Positions 17,522 to 25,629 of a stretch of DNA of 35,818 bases are shown in pieces (positions within the stretch are counted from its first letter, which is position 1; each line of letters begins with the position of its first letter). The notes under the pieces were generated by a model. The model searched no databases. It was not told the origin of the DNA and saw nothing but the letters and a program-made list of their open reading frames with translations. The stretch is from Mageeibacillus sp. UBA5747 (lineage in GTDB: Bacteria > Bacillota > Clostridia > Saccharofermentanales > UBA5734), in assembly GCA_002419145.1 (NCBI GenBank), contig DIFN01000026.1, forward strand, positions 1 through 35,818, written 5' to 3'. The translations under genes were made by a program, and so were the position numbers.

Positions 17522-18519
17522 TGGCTGCCTTGAAAAAATTCCTGCTCCGCTGGGAAGCTGTCCTGCTTCTGATCCTCCTTTTGATCAATATCTTCAACAC
17601 AATGAGCTCGCCGTACTACCTCAGTGTCACCGGCCTGCTGGATGCGACTCGTGACTTCATGGACAAATCGTTCATTGTCTTTCCGATGACGATGATCATC
17701 CTGATGGGTGAAATCGACATCTCCGTTGGTGCGACCATCGCCCTGTCCTCCGTGATCATGGGCGTCGCTTACAATGCCGGCAATGGCATCCCGATGGTCG
17801 GCGCCATCCTGCTCGCCCTTCTGGTCGGGACCGTCTGCGGCCTGATCAACGGCCTGCTCCTGACCCGTTTCAAAGAACTCTCCCCGATGATTGTCACATT
17901 GTCCACCATGACCATTTACCGTGGCATTGCCTACATCATCTTGAAAGACCAGGCTGCCGGCAAATTTCCCTCCTGGTTCCAGGAATTCGGCTGGGGCACC
18001 GTCGGACCAGTCCCCTATGTCCTGATTGTCTTTGTGGTTCTGGCCGTGATTTTTACCATTGTCCTCAACAAAACCAAGCTGGGCCGCCGGATCTACGCCA
18101 TCGGCAGCAACCGCACCGCCAGCATTTTTTCCGGCATCAAAGTCGACCAGATCCGCATTCTGGCCTATACCCTGGCTGGGTTCATGTCTGGTCTGACCGC
18201 CATCTTCCTGACCTCGCGCATGTCCTCGACCCGCCCCAACATCGGCTACATGTATGAACTGGACATCATTTCCATGGTCGTGCTTGGAGGCATCAGCACC
18301 AGCGGCGGCAAAGGCCGCCTGGCCGGCGCCCTGATTGCGATCTTCGTCATCGGCTACCTTAAATACGGCCTCGGCCTCAATAACATCTCCAGCCAGGTGC
18401 TGATGATCATCATCGGACTTTTGCTCATCATCTCGGTCCTCACGCCCAATCTGGTGGCCCGCTTCAATCGCTGGAACCTGGCGAAAAAGAGCCGCCGTCC
18501 ATCACTCCCGGGCAGCTGA
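17521..18519 (+). CDS. Sugar ABC transporter permease 2
   Basis: This is the second BPD_transp_2 permease, 332 aa with about eight to ten hydrophobic helices. GEIDISVGATIALSSV corresponds to GGIDLSIGATLALSGM in permease 1, and GGISTSGGKGRLAGALIA to the matching segment near its end, so the two genes are ancient paralogues. Together they should form the heterodimeric pore. The ribosome binding site AAAGGAGG lies inside the 3' end of permease 1. A 135-bp gap follows before the lipoprotein-type binding protein and contains two small hairpins. Confidence 0.94.
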   Translation: MAALKKFLLRWEAVLLLILLLINIFNTMSSPYYLSVTGLLDATRDFMDKSFIVFPMTMIILMGEIDISVGATIALSSVIMGVAYNAGNGIPMVGAILLALLVGTVCGLINGLLLTRFKELSPMIVTLSTMTIYRGIAYIILKDQAAGKFPSWFQEFGWGTVGPVPYVLIVFVVLAVIFTIVLNKTKLGRRIYAIGSNRTASIFSGIKVDQIRILAYTLAGFMSGLTAIFLTSRMSSTRPNIGYMYELDIISMVVLGGISTSGGKGRLAGALIAIFVIGYLKYGLGLNNISSQVLMIIIGLLLIISVLTPNLVARFNRWNLAKKSRRPSLPGS

Positions 18520-18550
18520 CGCTTTTCCCGCCGGTCTGCATCAAGTCTGG

Positions 18551-18601
18551 TTTTGCCAGACATCACCCAACCCGGTTATAAGGCAAAAATCGCCTTGTAA
18601 T
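18551..18601 (+). other. Two small hairpins between permease and binding-protein genes
   Basis: GTCTGG and CCAGAC flank a short TTTTG loop near 18544-18560, and AAGGC and GCCTT flank AAAAATC near 18581-18597. Neither has a following T-run. Such intercistronic hairpins often protect or partly terminate transcripts so that the binding-protein gene is expressed more than the permeases; that role is inferred here. Confidence 0.3.
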
Positions 18602-18654
18602 AGATTGCCCCTGCCTTGAACACATGAAAACCCACATTTCGAAGGAGGAAACCC

Positions 18655-19749
18655 ATGAAAAAGATCCTGTCTATCGCCTTGATGGTCGCCCTGATGGTAT
18701 CCCTGCTAGCTGGCTGCTCCTCTGGTGCAACCACTGCTGCTGCCCCGGCTGCCACAACCGCCGCCCCCGCCGCTGGCGAAACCACTGCAGCCCCCGCTGC
18801 TGGTGACGCCGGCACCTATGCCCTGATCGTCAAGAACACTGGCAACCCCTACAACGAAAAGGAAGCGGAAGGCTTCGTCAAGGCTGTCGAAGAATTCGGT
18901 GGCACAGCGATCGTCAAGCGCCCGGCCAATCCGACCGCTGAAGACCAGATCGCCATGATCAACGAGCTTGTCAGCCAGAAAGTTTCCGCCATCGCCATCG
19001 CCGCCAATGACGTCGACGCCCTCCAGCCTGCCTGCGAAAAAGCATCCGCTGCCGGCATCAAAGTCATCTCCCTCGACTCCGCCCTCAACCCCGCCAGCCG
19101 CCTGACCCACGTCCAGCAGGCTGACCCCGTTGCCATCGGCCGCGTCCTCGTGGAAGCCGCCTTTGACATGGCTGGTGGTTCCGGCGAATTCGCCATCCTG
19201 TCCGCCACCTCCACCGCGACCAACCAGAACACCTGGATCGCCAACATGGAGAAATTTCTCAAGGAAGATGCCAAGTACAAAGACCTCAAGCTGGTCAAGA
19301 CCGCCTATGGTGATGATCTGCGCGACAAGAGTGTCTCTGAAACCGAAGCCCTGCTCCAGACCTACCCTGACCTGAAAGTCATCGTCGCTCCGACCACTGT
19401 CGGTATCGCCGCTGCTGCCAAAGTTGTCACCGACAAAGGCCTGGTGGGCAAAGTCAAAGTCACCGGTCTCGGCCTGCCCTCTGAAATGGCTGCCTACATG
19501 ACCGCTGACGGCGCCTGCCCCTACATGTTCCTGTGGAACCCGATCGATATCGGCTACCTGGCCGGCTATACCGCCAAAGCCATGGTTGAAGGCGCCACCG
19601 GTGCCATTGGTGACAAGATTGAAGCCGGTTCCCTTGGCTCCCGCGAAGTCGTCACCGCCACCTCCGGCGACGGCGGCACCGAAGTCGTCCTCGGCGACCC
19701 CTTCAAATTCGACACCGCCAACATCGGCGAATGGAGCAAAGTGTATTGA
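18655..19749 (+). CDS. Sugar-binding lipoprotein, probable rhamnose-binding protein of the ABC transporter
   Basis: This 364-aa secreted binding protein has a classic lipoprotein signal: a Lys-rich start, a hydrophobic core and the lipobox LLAGC, giving a lipidated Cys at about residue 21. A low-complexity Ala/Thr/Pro linker (about 22-58) tethers the domain, which begins TYALIVKNTGNPYN and shows the type I periplasmic-binding fold. The family matches autoinducer-2/rhamnose-binding proteins (RhaS of rhizobia, LsrB-like). AAGGAGG precedes the ATG at ideal spacing. It ends the transport operon. It is the more likely transport receptor, leaving the membrane-anchored protein at 13957 for another role. 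Confidence 0.92.
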   Translation: MKKILSIALMVALMVSLLAGCSSGATTAAAPAATTAAPAAGETTAAPAAGDAGTYALIVKNTGNPYNEKEAEGFVKAVEEFGGTAIVKRPANPTAEDQIAMINELVSQKVSAIAIAANDVDALQPACEKASAAGIKVISLDSALNPASRLTHVQQADPVAIGRVLVEAAFDMAGGSGEFAILSATSTATNQNTWIANMEKFLKEDAKYKDLKLVKTAYGDDLRDKSVSETEALLQTYPDLKVIVAPTTVGIAAAAKVVTDKGLVGKVKVTGLGLPSEMAAYMTADGACPYMFLWNPIDIGYLAGYTAKAMVEGATGAIGDKIEAGSLGSREVVTATSGDGGTEVVLGDPFKFDTANIGEWSKVY

Positions 19750-19914
19750 TCGTTTGGTAAACGAACGATCCTTCAAGCAAACGACTCTGGGGATACCCAG
19801 CCAGCCGCAAGCAAAGCTACTCTGCCCACAGGCAGCAACTCTCACTCATCCGACGTGTTTAAGGCAATCATGAGATAAACAACAACAAAAAGGTGCCTGG
19901 TTCCTCAACCAGCA

Positions 19915-19975
19915 AGAGACCGCCCCCGCAGCAGATCAGATCTGTGAAGCGAGGCGGTCTCTTTGTGGTCTCTTT
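19915..19975 (+). terminator. Probable terminator after the transport operon
   Basis: AGAGACCGCC (19915-19924) pairs with GGCGGTCTCT (19953-19962), with a smaller CAGATCAGATCTG-type fold in the loop, followed by T-rich TTGTGGTCTCTTT. GGTCTCTTTGT is present twice in tandem (19956-19966 and 19967-19977). The T-tract is interrupted, so termination efficiency is uncertain. Confidence 0.45.
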
Positions 19976-20010
19976 GTGCCGATTTTGGGACGCCGTCCCA
20001 AAATCGGCAC
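19976..20010. repeat. 35-bp near-perfect palindrome between convergent genes
   Basis: GTGCCGATTTTGGGAC (19976-19991) and its exact reverse complement (19995-20010) are separated by only GCC, giving a 16-bp perfect stem with a 3-nt loop. It lies 43 bp past the stop of the minus-strand isomerase and about 230 bp past the transporter operon, so it probably serves as a bidirectional transcription boundary, though no T-run follows on either side. Confidence 0.7.
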
Positions 20011-20023
20011 TGCTTGTCCAGTC

Positions 20024-20045
20024 GGCGCTACCTGAGGCGCTACCT
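20024..20045. repeat. 10-bp tandem direct repeat
   Basis: GGCGCTACCT occurs at 20024-20033 and again at 20036-20045, separated by GA, immediately beyond the 3' end of the isomerase gene. Together with the palindrome and the GGTCTCTTTGT doublet, it makes the 303-bp gap 19750-20052 repeat-rich. No gene is seen in that gap. Confidence 0.6.
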
Positions 20046-20052
20046 ACGCTTC

Positions 20053-21564
20053 TTACCTCGGCTGGAACAGCTCCACTGCCGGGATGTCCAACAAATCAGC
20101 GACCTTTTTGAACAGTCCAGCCTGGTGGCCGACGGCCATGGCGCAGTGGTGGGTTGGGGCTTCGGCAAACCAGCGTTCGAAATAGGTGTCCGGATCAACG
20201 GGGAAACGGATGGGCGTCTGCGTATTGCCAATCTGCATGATCGGGCCAGCGGTTGATTCACCCTCGCTGATAATCAGCTTGAGCCGTCCGTTGCCAGTCT
20301 GGGTGACGCCGAGCAGGGTGACAGGCCCACATCGGACTTTGGCTTCGACTGACACGCCAGAACCTTGTTTGCCGTGATAAAGGCCCATGCCGCGCAAGAT
20401 CGGCTTGCCATCGGCGATCGCGACATGGAAAGGCCCGTCATGGCCCAGCAAAATCGTGCCATCGATGTAATCAGCGACCACGATCTCGGAGAAACTGCCG
20501 CCGGCGCCGACGGTGTCGCAGATCTTCATCGCCAGGCTGGTTTTGATGTCGCCTTCTCCGGCGCAGGGGATGCCGCGAGCAGTCAGCAGCGAATGACCGA
20601 CGATGAAGCCGCTCTGCAGGTGTTCATAGGCATTGCCAGGTGCGCCGTGATAATAATAGGCCAGCGCATCGAGATCGTGAACCTTGACCAGGCGCTCCTG
20701 GGCTGCCGCGACGCGGCACGACCATTCAAGCTGCTCTTCGGTCGGCTTGCGGGCGATCGGGTCGGCAGCTGAGTCGCCGCTGATCTGGAAAAAAGCCTGA
20801 ATTTCGCGGCGCTTCTGTTCAACTTCAGCAGGAGAGACCAACTGCAGCTGTTCATCGAGGTCGCACATTTCCAGAATCTGGACATGCAGACCAGTCTGGG
20901 CCTGGATCATGGTCCAGTCACTGTAAAGGTCGAGCATGCCGCTGTAGTTGTTGCCCAGAAATCCGAAGCGACTCCGACGCAAAGTCCGCCGGACTTTGGC
21001 CGCCTGGACGTATTCGAAAATCTCTTTCCAGGCCCGGATCGCTTCAGGACGGGCGGCAGTGTCCTCGTCAGCCAGGGAAATCACCGGCGTTTCGGTCTGG
21101 CCCAAAAGGCCACTGATGACGCGGAACGGAATGCCGGCCCGGTTGAACGCATTGGCGATCTCAGGGACGGGGCAGGCGCCGCAATGGGCGAGCCATTCGC
21201 CCGTGGTTGACTGGGCATAGTTGATCCGGGCGGCAGGTTGCAGATTCAGAACCACGGCCGGAGCCGGACAGACCTGATGGACTGGCAGCACACTGTCACT
21301 GGTGATGTAAGTGGCGCTGTGACAGAAAATCAAGTCAACATTGGCTCGGTTGAAATATTCACCGGCTTCACGCGCTCTGACAGCATCATCGACCAGACCA
21401 AAGAAATGGACCTCAGAGGATTCCGCCAACTGGCTGGCAATGAATTCGCCATACGAGATCAATCGCTCGCGCAGTCCGGGAAACTGGGCCCAATAGGCGC
21501 GCAGTCCAGTCGCATAGAGCCCGATGCGGGGCTTGGGGGTTGATTTGAGTGTTGTCAGTTCCAT
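20053..21564 (-). CDS. L-arabinose/L-fucose isomerase-fold ketol-isomerase of uncertain substrate
   Basis: This 503-aa cytoplasmic sugar isomerase resembles the AraA/FucI superfamily. The metal/catalytic set of E. coli AraA (Glu306, Glu333, His350, His450) can be matched by eye to Glu337 in GEGDIK, Glu360 in SFSEIVVADY, His375 in LGHDGP and His472 or His473 in THHC. The N-terminal segment DLIFCHSATYITSDSVLPV also fits the fold. It starts at ATG behind AGGAGG and lies 193 bp downstream of rhaM on the same strand, so it is probably co-transcribed with it. The cluster already has a true RhaA, so this enzyme may handle another deoxy sugar or pentose, such as L-fucose or L-arabinose released with rhamnose. 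Substrate is not decidable from sequence. Confidence 0.82.
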   Translation of the reverse strand: MELTTLKSTPKPRIGLYATGLRAYWAQFPGLRERLISYGEFIASQLAESSEVHFFGLVDDAVRAREAGEYFNRANVDLIFCHSATYITSDSVLPVHQVCPAPAVVLNLQPAARINYAQSTTGEWLAHCGACPVPEIANAFNRAGIPFRVISGLLGQTETPVISLADEDTAARPEAIRAWKEIFEYVQAAKVRRTLRRSRFGFLGNNYSGMLDLYSDWTMIQAQTGLHVQILEMCDLDEQLQLVSPAEVEQKRREIQAFFQISGDSAADPIARKPTEEQLEWSCRVAAAQERLVKVHDLDALAYYYHGAPGNAYEHLQSGFIVGHSLLTARGIPCAGEGDIKTSLAMKICDTVGAGGSFSEIVVADYIDGTILLGHDGPFHVAIADGKPILRGMGLYHGKQGSGVSVEAKVRCGPVTLLGVTQTGNGRLKLIISEGESTAGPIMQIGNTQTPIRFPVDPDTYFERWFAEAPTHHCAMAVGHQAGLFKKVADLLDIPAVELFQPR

Positions 21565-21659
21565 AGAGCGATCCTCCTGCCAGAAAATAAAAATAAATAA
21601 ATGAACGGGTTATGCAGTGCGTAACTGCAGCAATCTTGCGCTTGAGTCCGATTTCAACA

Positions 21660-21707
21660 GTCCGGCGCGGCGAAAGTCCGGCGCGGCGAAAGCTCGGCGC
21701 CGGCGAA
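21660..21707. repeat. Three-unit 16-bp tandem repeat
   Basis: GTCCGGCGCGGCGAAA occurs twice exactly (21660-21675 and 21676-21691), followed by a diverged third unit GCTCGGCGCCGGCGAA (21692-21707). It lies between rhaM and the isomerase gene, inside their presumed common transcript. TGCAGT/ACTGCA (21613-21629) forms a small separate hairpin nearby. Confidence 0.75.
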
Positions 21708-21757
21708 TCCTTCACACCCGGGCAGTACCGCACCCGGCCATTACCGCAACGGTTGGC

Positions 21758-22087
21758 TCAAGCGTGGACAAACATCAGTTTGAGCGGTGGGGTTGTTCCC
21801 GTCTCTGGATCAAAATCCATGACCAGGATATCTTTCATGTATTCGTTCCAGCGGGCAACAACCGGGCTGTTTCCCTGGACCTTGGTCGCATGCTCAAGAT
21901 CTGCACACTCGTAGTAGCCGAACAAATCGAGTCCGGAAAGCCAGATCGAGTAGTTGTGAATGCCAGCTTCGTTGAGAACGGCTGTCATTTCCGGCCAGAT
22001 TTCATCATGGCGCTTGCGGTATTCGAATTCGGTTCCGGGGAGGATGCGGGCTCGCCAGGCGAACCGTTGCAGAGAATTTCCAGACAT
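21758..22087 (-). CDS. rhaM: L-rhamnose mutarotase
   Basis: This 109-aa protein interconverts alpha and beta anomers of L-rhamnose and so feeds the isomerase with the right anomer. The length is typical. It shows the family segment RKRHDEIWPEM, with the active-site His, and GIHNYSIWLSG, with the conserved Tyr. The end, PLKLMFVHA, also fits. It sits apart from rhaA, on the opposite strand beyond the transporter operon, with its own promoter. The gene downstream is an AraA-like isomerase. Its presence supports rhamnose as the substrate of the whole island. Confidence 0.95.
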   Translation of the reverse strand: MSGNSLQRFAWRARILPGTEFEYRKRHDEIWPEMTAVLNEAGIHNYSIWLSGLDLFGYYECADLEHATKVQGNSPVVARWNEYMKDILVMDFDPETGTTPPLKLMFVHA

Positions 22088-22118
22088 AAAAACCAGACCT
22101 CCAATTTCTGTTGGCTGC

Positions 22119-22164
22119 CTGGTTCCTCAGAACCTATTATAATGATCTGGAGGCTGGTGGACAA
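22119..22164 (-). promoter_or_regulatory. Promoter of rhaM with a dyad at the expected start site
   Basis: On the minus strand TTGTCC (22159-22164), a 17-bp spacer and TATAAT (22136-22141) give a strong sigma-A-type promoter about 50 bp upstream of rhaM. The inverted repeat GGTTC-CTCA-GAACC (about 22121-22134) lies at the expected transcription start, where a repressor or an mRNA 5' hairpin could act. Confidence 0.6.
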
Positions 22165-22243
22165 TCAGAAAAGTCTCAGAAGATGAAATAGATGGCCATT
22201 AAATAGTTTTTTGACGTTGCCTGTTGCAGTCGGGGTGCTTCTC

Positions 22244-22272
22244 TTGGATAATGACCTTAAACTGTTTATAAT
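22244..22272 (+). promoter_or_regulatory. Probable promoter of the GGDEF/HD-GYP gene
   Basis: TTGGAT (22244-22249), a 17-bp spacer and a perfect TATAAT (22267-22272) lie about 70 bp upstream of the start at 22345. A CATGTACATG palindrome follows near 22290. The -35 is weak. Confidence 0.45.
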
Positions 22273-22344
22273 TACTTCGAAGGCGTTGTCATGTACATGA
22301 TATGATTTAATGACGATCGTTGTCGGACCGCCGGAGGCTCAAAA

Positions 22345-25300
22345 ATGCAGACGACCAAGAAACAGAACCAAGGGCTCAGGAACCGGGTTTGGCCCGTCCA
22401 TCTGTTGGAGATCCTTGTCTGGCTGGCCCATCTTACCTGCCTTGCCTATCTCTGGTGGTTCAGATCCGGTTTCAACCTGGATTTTGCCTGGCTGGCCCTG
22501 CCTCTGGTGATCGTGACTGCGGTTCCGTTCGGACCGGTTGCCGGAATCGTTTCTGGCCTAGGCTTGGCAGTGGCCGAAAGCCTGGTCACTTTTTTTCACA
22601 GCGGGGCAGTCTCCCTGCAGAACGGAAGCGCTCTACTGGCGAATTTTGCCAATAACTGGATCCGTCTGCTGATCTGGCCTCTGGCTGGTATGCTCATGGG
22701 CTTCTATGCGATCTGGTTCAGCCGGTCCAGCCGGCGCCAGGCACGCAAAACCTGGGAATTGGCTCAGGCCAATGAGCAGCTGAAAAATCAAATCAGCACC
22801 TGTGAAAAGCGACTTAGCCAAGAACACCCGTCAGGTGACTGGCCCGAAGAATCATCCTCCGATTTGCCAGCTTCTGCGCACCAGAGTTTCATGACCGATT
22901 TTCTCTATGAAGCTTTGGCCTTGCGGACTCGGTCTCTGACCGGCCTAGCTACGAGACAAACACCTGGCTCCCTGCCGGAATCCATGTTTGAAGTCATGAC
23001 CCAGTGTTGCCCGGCAACAGTTGCCGTCCTCGATTCCAAGGGAACGATCTTGCACAGGCATCTCCATTTGCTGGCCACATTTGGGTTTACGGCAGCTCTG
23101 ACACGGCCGGGCCAACCTTTTGACCATCTTCTGACCCCGGAATCCGCCACCCTGCTGCAATCGATTGTAGCCGGTCAGAGCTATGTCTTACAGAGCTCTG
23201 AAGACAAGGCGCTCACCCTTGCCTTGACCGGAGATCGATTTGGCAAGAGTCTGCTGATGCCACAAGTAATCCTGTCCAGTGACAGTCGGCAGCAAGGCTT
23301 TTTGGTCAGGCTCAGCCGGAGCGATCTGCACGCCACCTTGCAACAAGGCTGGCCTGCAGGCGAAATGCCCGCCAGCTTGCTTGAATTTTTTGCTCCCGAA
23401 GGGTGCTGCCTGGCACCCGATGGAACCATCACCTACATCACGTCTGATATGGCAGCCAAGCTGGGTGAGCCTGCCAACGCACTTCTGGGCCACAAAATTG
23501 CCGGTTTCATCAGCAAAGAAACCATGGATTTGTACAACCAGGCTGTGCGAGATAGCCGCAATGGCTTGGCTTCACGGTTAGATCTTGTCTTGTATCCTTA
23601 TGGCCACAAAAGCTGCCTCCATTACCAGACCCAGGTTTTTCCCAGTCTTGACCAAAGTGGCAATCTCGTCGCTATGACCCTGCGCTTGTTCGACATAACT
23701 GCCAGCAAGTACGCCGAATCCACGCTCTCCCATCGCCTGGACATCGAACAGATGATTGCCCAGATCTCCACTCGGTTCATCGCTGTCAAAACGGAGGGCC
23801 TCGAGTGTGAAATCACTTCTGTTCTGCGCCTGGTATGCGAATTTGAAAATGCCCTGGAATGTTCGATAGAAATGGTGCCATCCAGCTATTTCCGGCGCCG
23901 AAACATATTGAGTTACCAGAATGGGAAGAGGCTTATGGATCTGCAGGCAGCCATCAACAGTCAAATCAGTGACCGGTTCGAGACCATTGGTGTCCCGATC
24001 GAGATTGACTCAGAACCAGTGGCCTATGTCCGGATCAAACAAGACAAATACCGCGACCTCTGGTTTGACAGTGATCTCAAGCTGATTCGCCTGGTCGGTG
24101 AAATTATTGTCAATGCCCAGATCCGCAGCGACAACATTTTGGCGATCAAACTCAACGAGCGCCGCCTGGCGACAACCTTGCACTCCATCGGTGAGGGTGT
24201 GATTGCCACAGATCTCGACGGACGCATCATCCTGATGAACCGCCGTGCAGAGCAAATGACTGGCTGGACCTGGCCCTCAGCCCGGAATCTGGCTCTGACC
24301 CAGGTTTTCAATCCGGCCAAGGCCCAACTGACAGATGACGAAAACAACCGATTTTCCATCAACCGTCTGAGGCCTTTAAACGAAACGGACAACAGTTTGC
24401 TGCTGGTGTCCAAATTCGGAGAACGATTTTTTATTTCCATAACGACATCACGGATTGAGGACGAAGGAGGCCAATTTTATGGCGAGGTCACCGTTTTCCG
24501 CGACGTCACCCAGAGCAAAAAAGAAAACGACGCCATCCGCTACATCAGCTATCATGACCGATTGACCGGTCTGTACAACCGAGCCTTTTTCGAGGAGGAA
24601 ATGCTCCGCCTCAACACCACGCGGCAATATCCCATCACCATCATCCTCGGAGACTGCAATGGCCTCAAGATCAGCAATGATATTTTCGGCCATCTCGAGG
24701 GTGATCGCCTGCTCAAGGCCATTGCCAGCATCATCCGCCAGTCGATCCGACATGAGGATATCGCTGCTCGCTGGGGTGGTGACGAATTTGTTGTCATCTT
24801 ACCCCAGACGGATGAACCCGGAGCTAAGGCCATCTGCGATCGTATCTTGACCCTGTGTGCTACCTCGACCCACCGCCCCATCCCGCCCAGCCTGTCGCTG
24901 GGCTGCGCCACCGCCAGCAATGTCGACACCGATTTAACTGACCTTTTGAAACTGGCCGAAGACCGGATGTACCGGCACAAGCTGATGGAATCCAAGAGCT
25001 ATCGCAACAACCTTATTTTCTCGATCGAAAAAATGGTCTTTGAAAAGAACTACGAAACCGAAGAACATGCCAGCCGTCTCAGCGATCTTTCCCAGCGGAT
25101 CGGCCAGGCCATCGGCCTGACGGACTACGAGCTGGAGGAACTGCGCCTGCTCAGTGTCCTGCACGATGTCGGCAAGATCGGAATTCCAGACAAAATCCTG
25201 GCCAAGGACGGACCTCTGAACCGGGAAGAATGGGACGTGATGCGCAAACACCCCGAAAAAGGCTACAATCTGGTCAAATCTACGCCCGAGCTGAAAAACA

Positions 25301-25629
25301 TTGCTGAAGCCATCTTGCACCACCACGAACGCTGGGATGGCACCGGCTATCCATCCGGCCTTAAAGGCGAAGAGATCCCCAAACTGGCCCGGATCCTTTC
25401 CATCATCGATACATTCGATGTCATCACCCATTCACGTTCCTACAAAAAAGCCCAGAGCGCTCAGGCTGCCCTGCATGAAATCATGCAATTTGCGGGCAGC
25501 CAGTTCGACCCCGAGCTAAGCAGGATTTTTGTCGGGATCATGCAGGACGTGCTGAACAAAGAGCCAGAGGCCTTTGCCGACTCAGAACCCATCAGGGATC
25601 CAGCTTTGCCGCATCAAAATCTTGTGTGA
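22345..25629 (+). CDS. Membrane sensor with PAS, GGDEF and HD-GYP domains (c-di-GMP turnover)
   Basis: The 1094-aa protein starts with about four hydrophobic segments (16-124), then a short coiled coil, a PAS-like region (about 345-460), a GAF-like region (465-600), a clearer PAS (605-720, beginning IGEGVIATDLDGRIILMNRRAEQ), GGDEF (about 730-890) and HD-GYP (about 890-1080). GGDEF is intact at 811-815, and RHED just upstream matches an RxxD inhibitory site. The HD-GYP domain has HD at 940-941, HHERWDGTGYP at 993-1003 and further conserved residues. Both c-di-GMP synthesis and hydrolysis are therefore possible, probably switched by the sensory domains. The start follows CCGGAGG. Its last 38 bp overlap the end of the convergent glycosyltransferase gene. 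Confidence 0.93.
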   Translation: MQTTKKQNQGLRNRVWPVHLLEILVWLAHLTCLAYLWWFRSGFNLDFAWLALPLVIVTAVPFGPVAGIVSGLGLAVAESLVTFFHSGAVSLQNGSALLANFANNWIRLLIWPLAGMLMGFYAIWFSRSSRRQARKTWELAQANEQLKNQISTCEKRLSQEHPSGDWPEESSSDLPASAHQSFMTDFLYEALALRTRSLTGLATRQTPGSLPESMFEVMTQCCPATVAVLDSKGTILHRHLHLLATFGFTAALTRPGQPFDHLLTPESATLLQSIVAGQSYVLQSSEDKALTLALTGDRFGKSLLMPQVILSSDSRQQGFLVRLSRSDLHATLQQGWPAGEMPASLLEFFAPEGCCLAPDGTITYITSDMAAKLGEPANALLGHKIAGFISKETMDLYNQAVRDSRNGLASRLDLVLYPYGHKSCLHYQTQVFPSLDQSGNLVAMTLRLFDITASKYAESTLSHRLDIEQMIAQISTRFIAVKTEGLECEITSVLRLVCEFENALECSIEMVPSSYFRRRNILSYQNGKRLMDLQAAINSQISDRFETIGVPIEIDSEPVAYVRIKQDKYRDLWFDSDLKLIRLVGEIIVNAQIRSDNILAIKLNERRLATTLHSIGEGVIATDLDGRIILMNRRAEQMTGWTWPSARNLALTQVFNPAKAQLTDDENNRFSINRLRPLNETDNSLLLVSKFGERFFISITTSRIEDEGGQFYGEVTVFRDVTQSKKENDAIRYISYHDRLTGLYNRAFFEEEMLRLNTTRQYPITIILGDCNGLKISNDIFGHLEGDRLLKAIASIIRQSIRHEDIAARWGGDEFVVILPQTDEPGAKAICDRILTLCATSTHRPIPPSLSLGCATASNVDTDLTDLLKLAEDRMYRHKLMESKSYRNNLIFSIEKMVFEKNYETEEHASRLSDLSQRIGQAIGLTDYELEELRLLSVLHDVGKIGIPDKILAKDGPLNREEWDVMRKHPEKGYNLVKSTPELKNIAEAILHHHERWDGTGYPSGLKGEEIPKLARILSIIDTFDVITHSRSYKKAQSAQAALHEIMQFAGSQFDPELSRIFVGIMQDVLNKEPEAFADSEPIRDPALPHQNLV

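Noticed and set aside
18706..19845. Minus-strand open frame (379 codons), very Gly/Asp/Val rich
   Set aside because: It is the complement of the sugar-binding lipoprotein; its composition mirrors the Ala-rich linker and GCC-rich codons of the real gene.
19915..19985. Possible tRNA or small RNA gene from the strong pairing
   Set aside because: No cloverleaf, no T-loop GTTCRA motif and no CCA end; a terminator-like hairpin with direct repeats explains the pairing.
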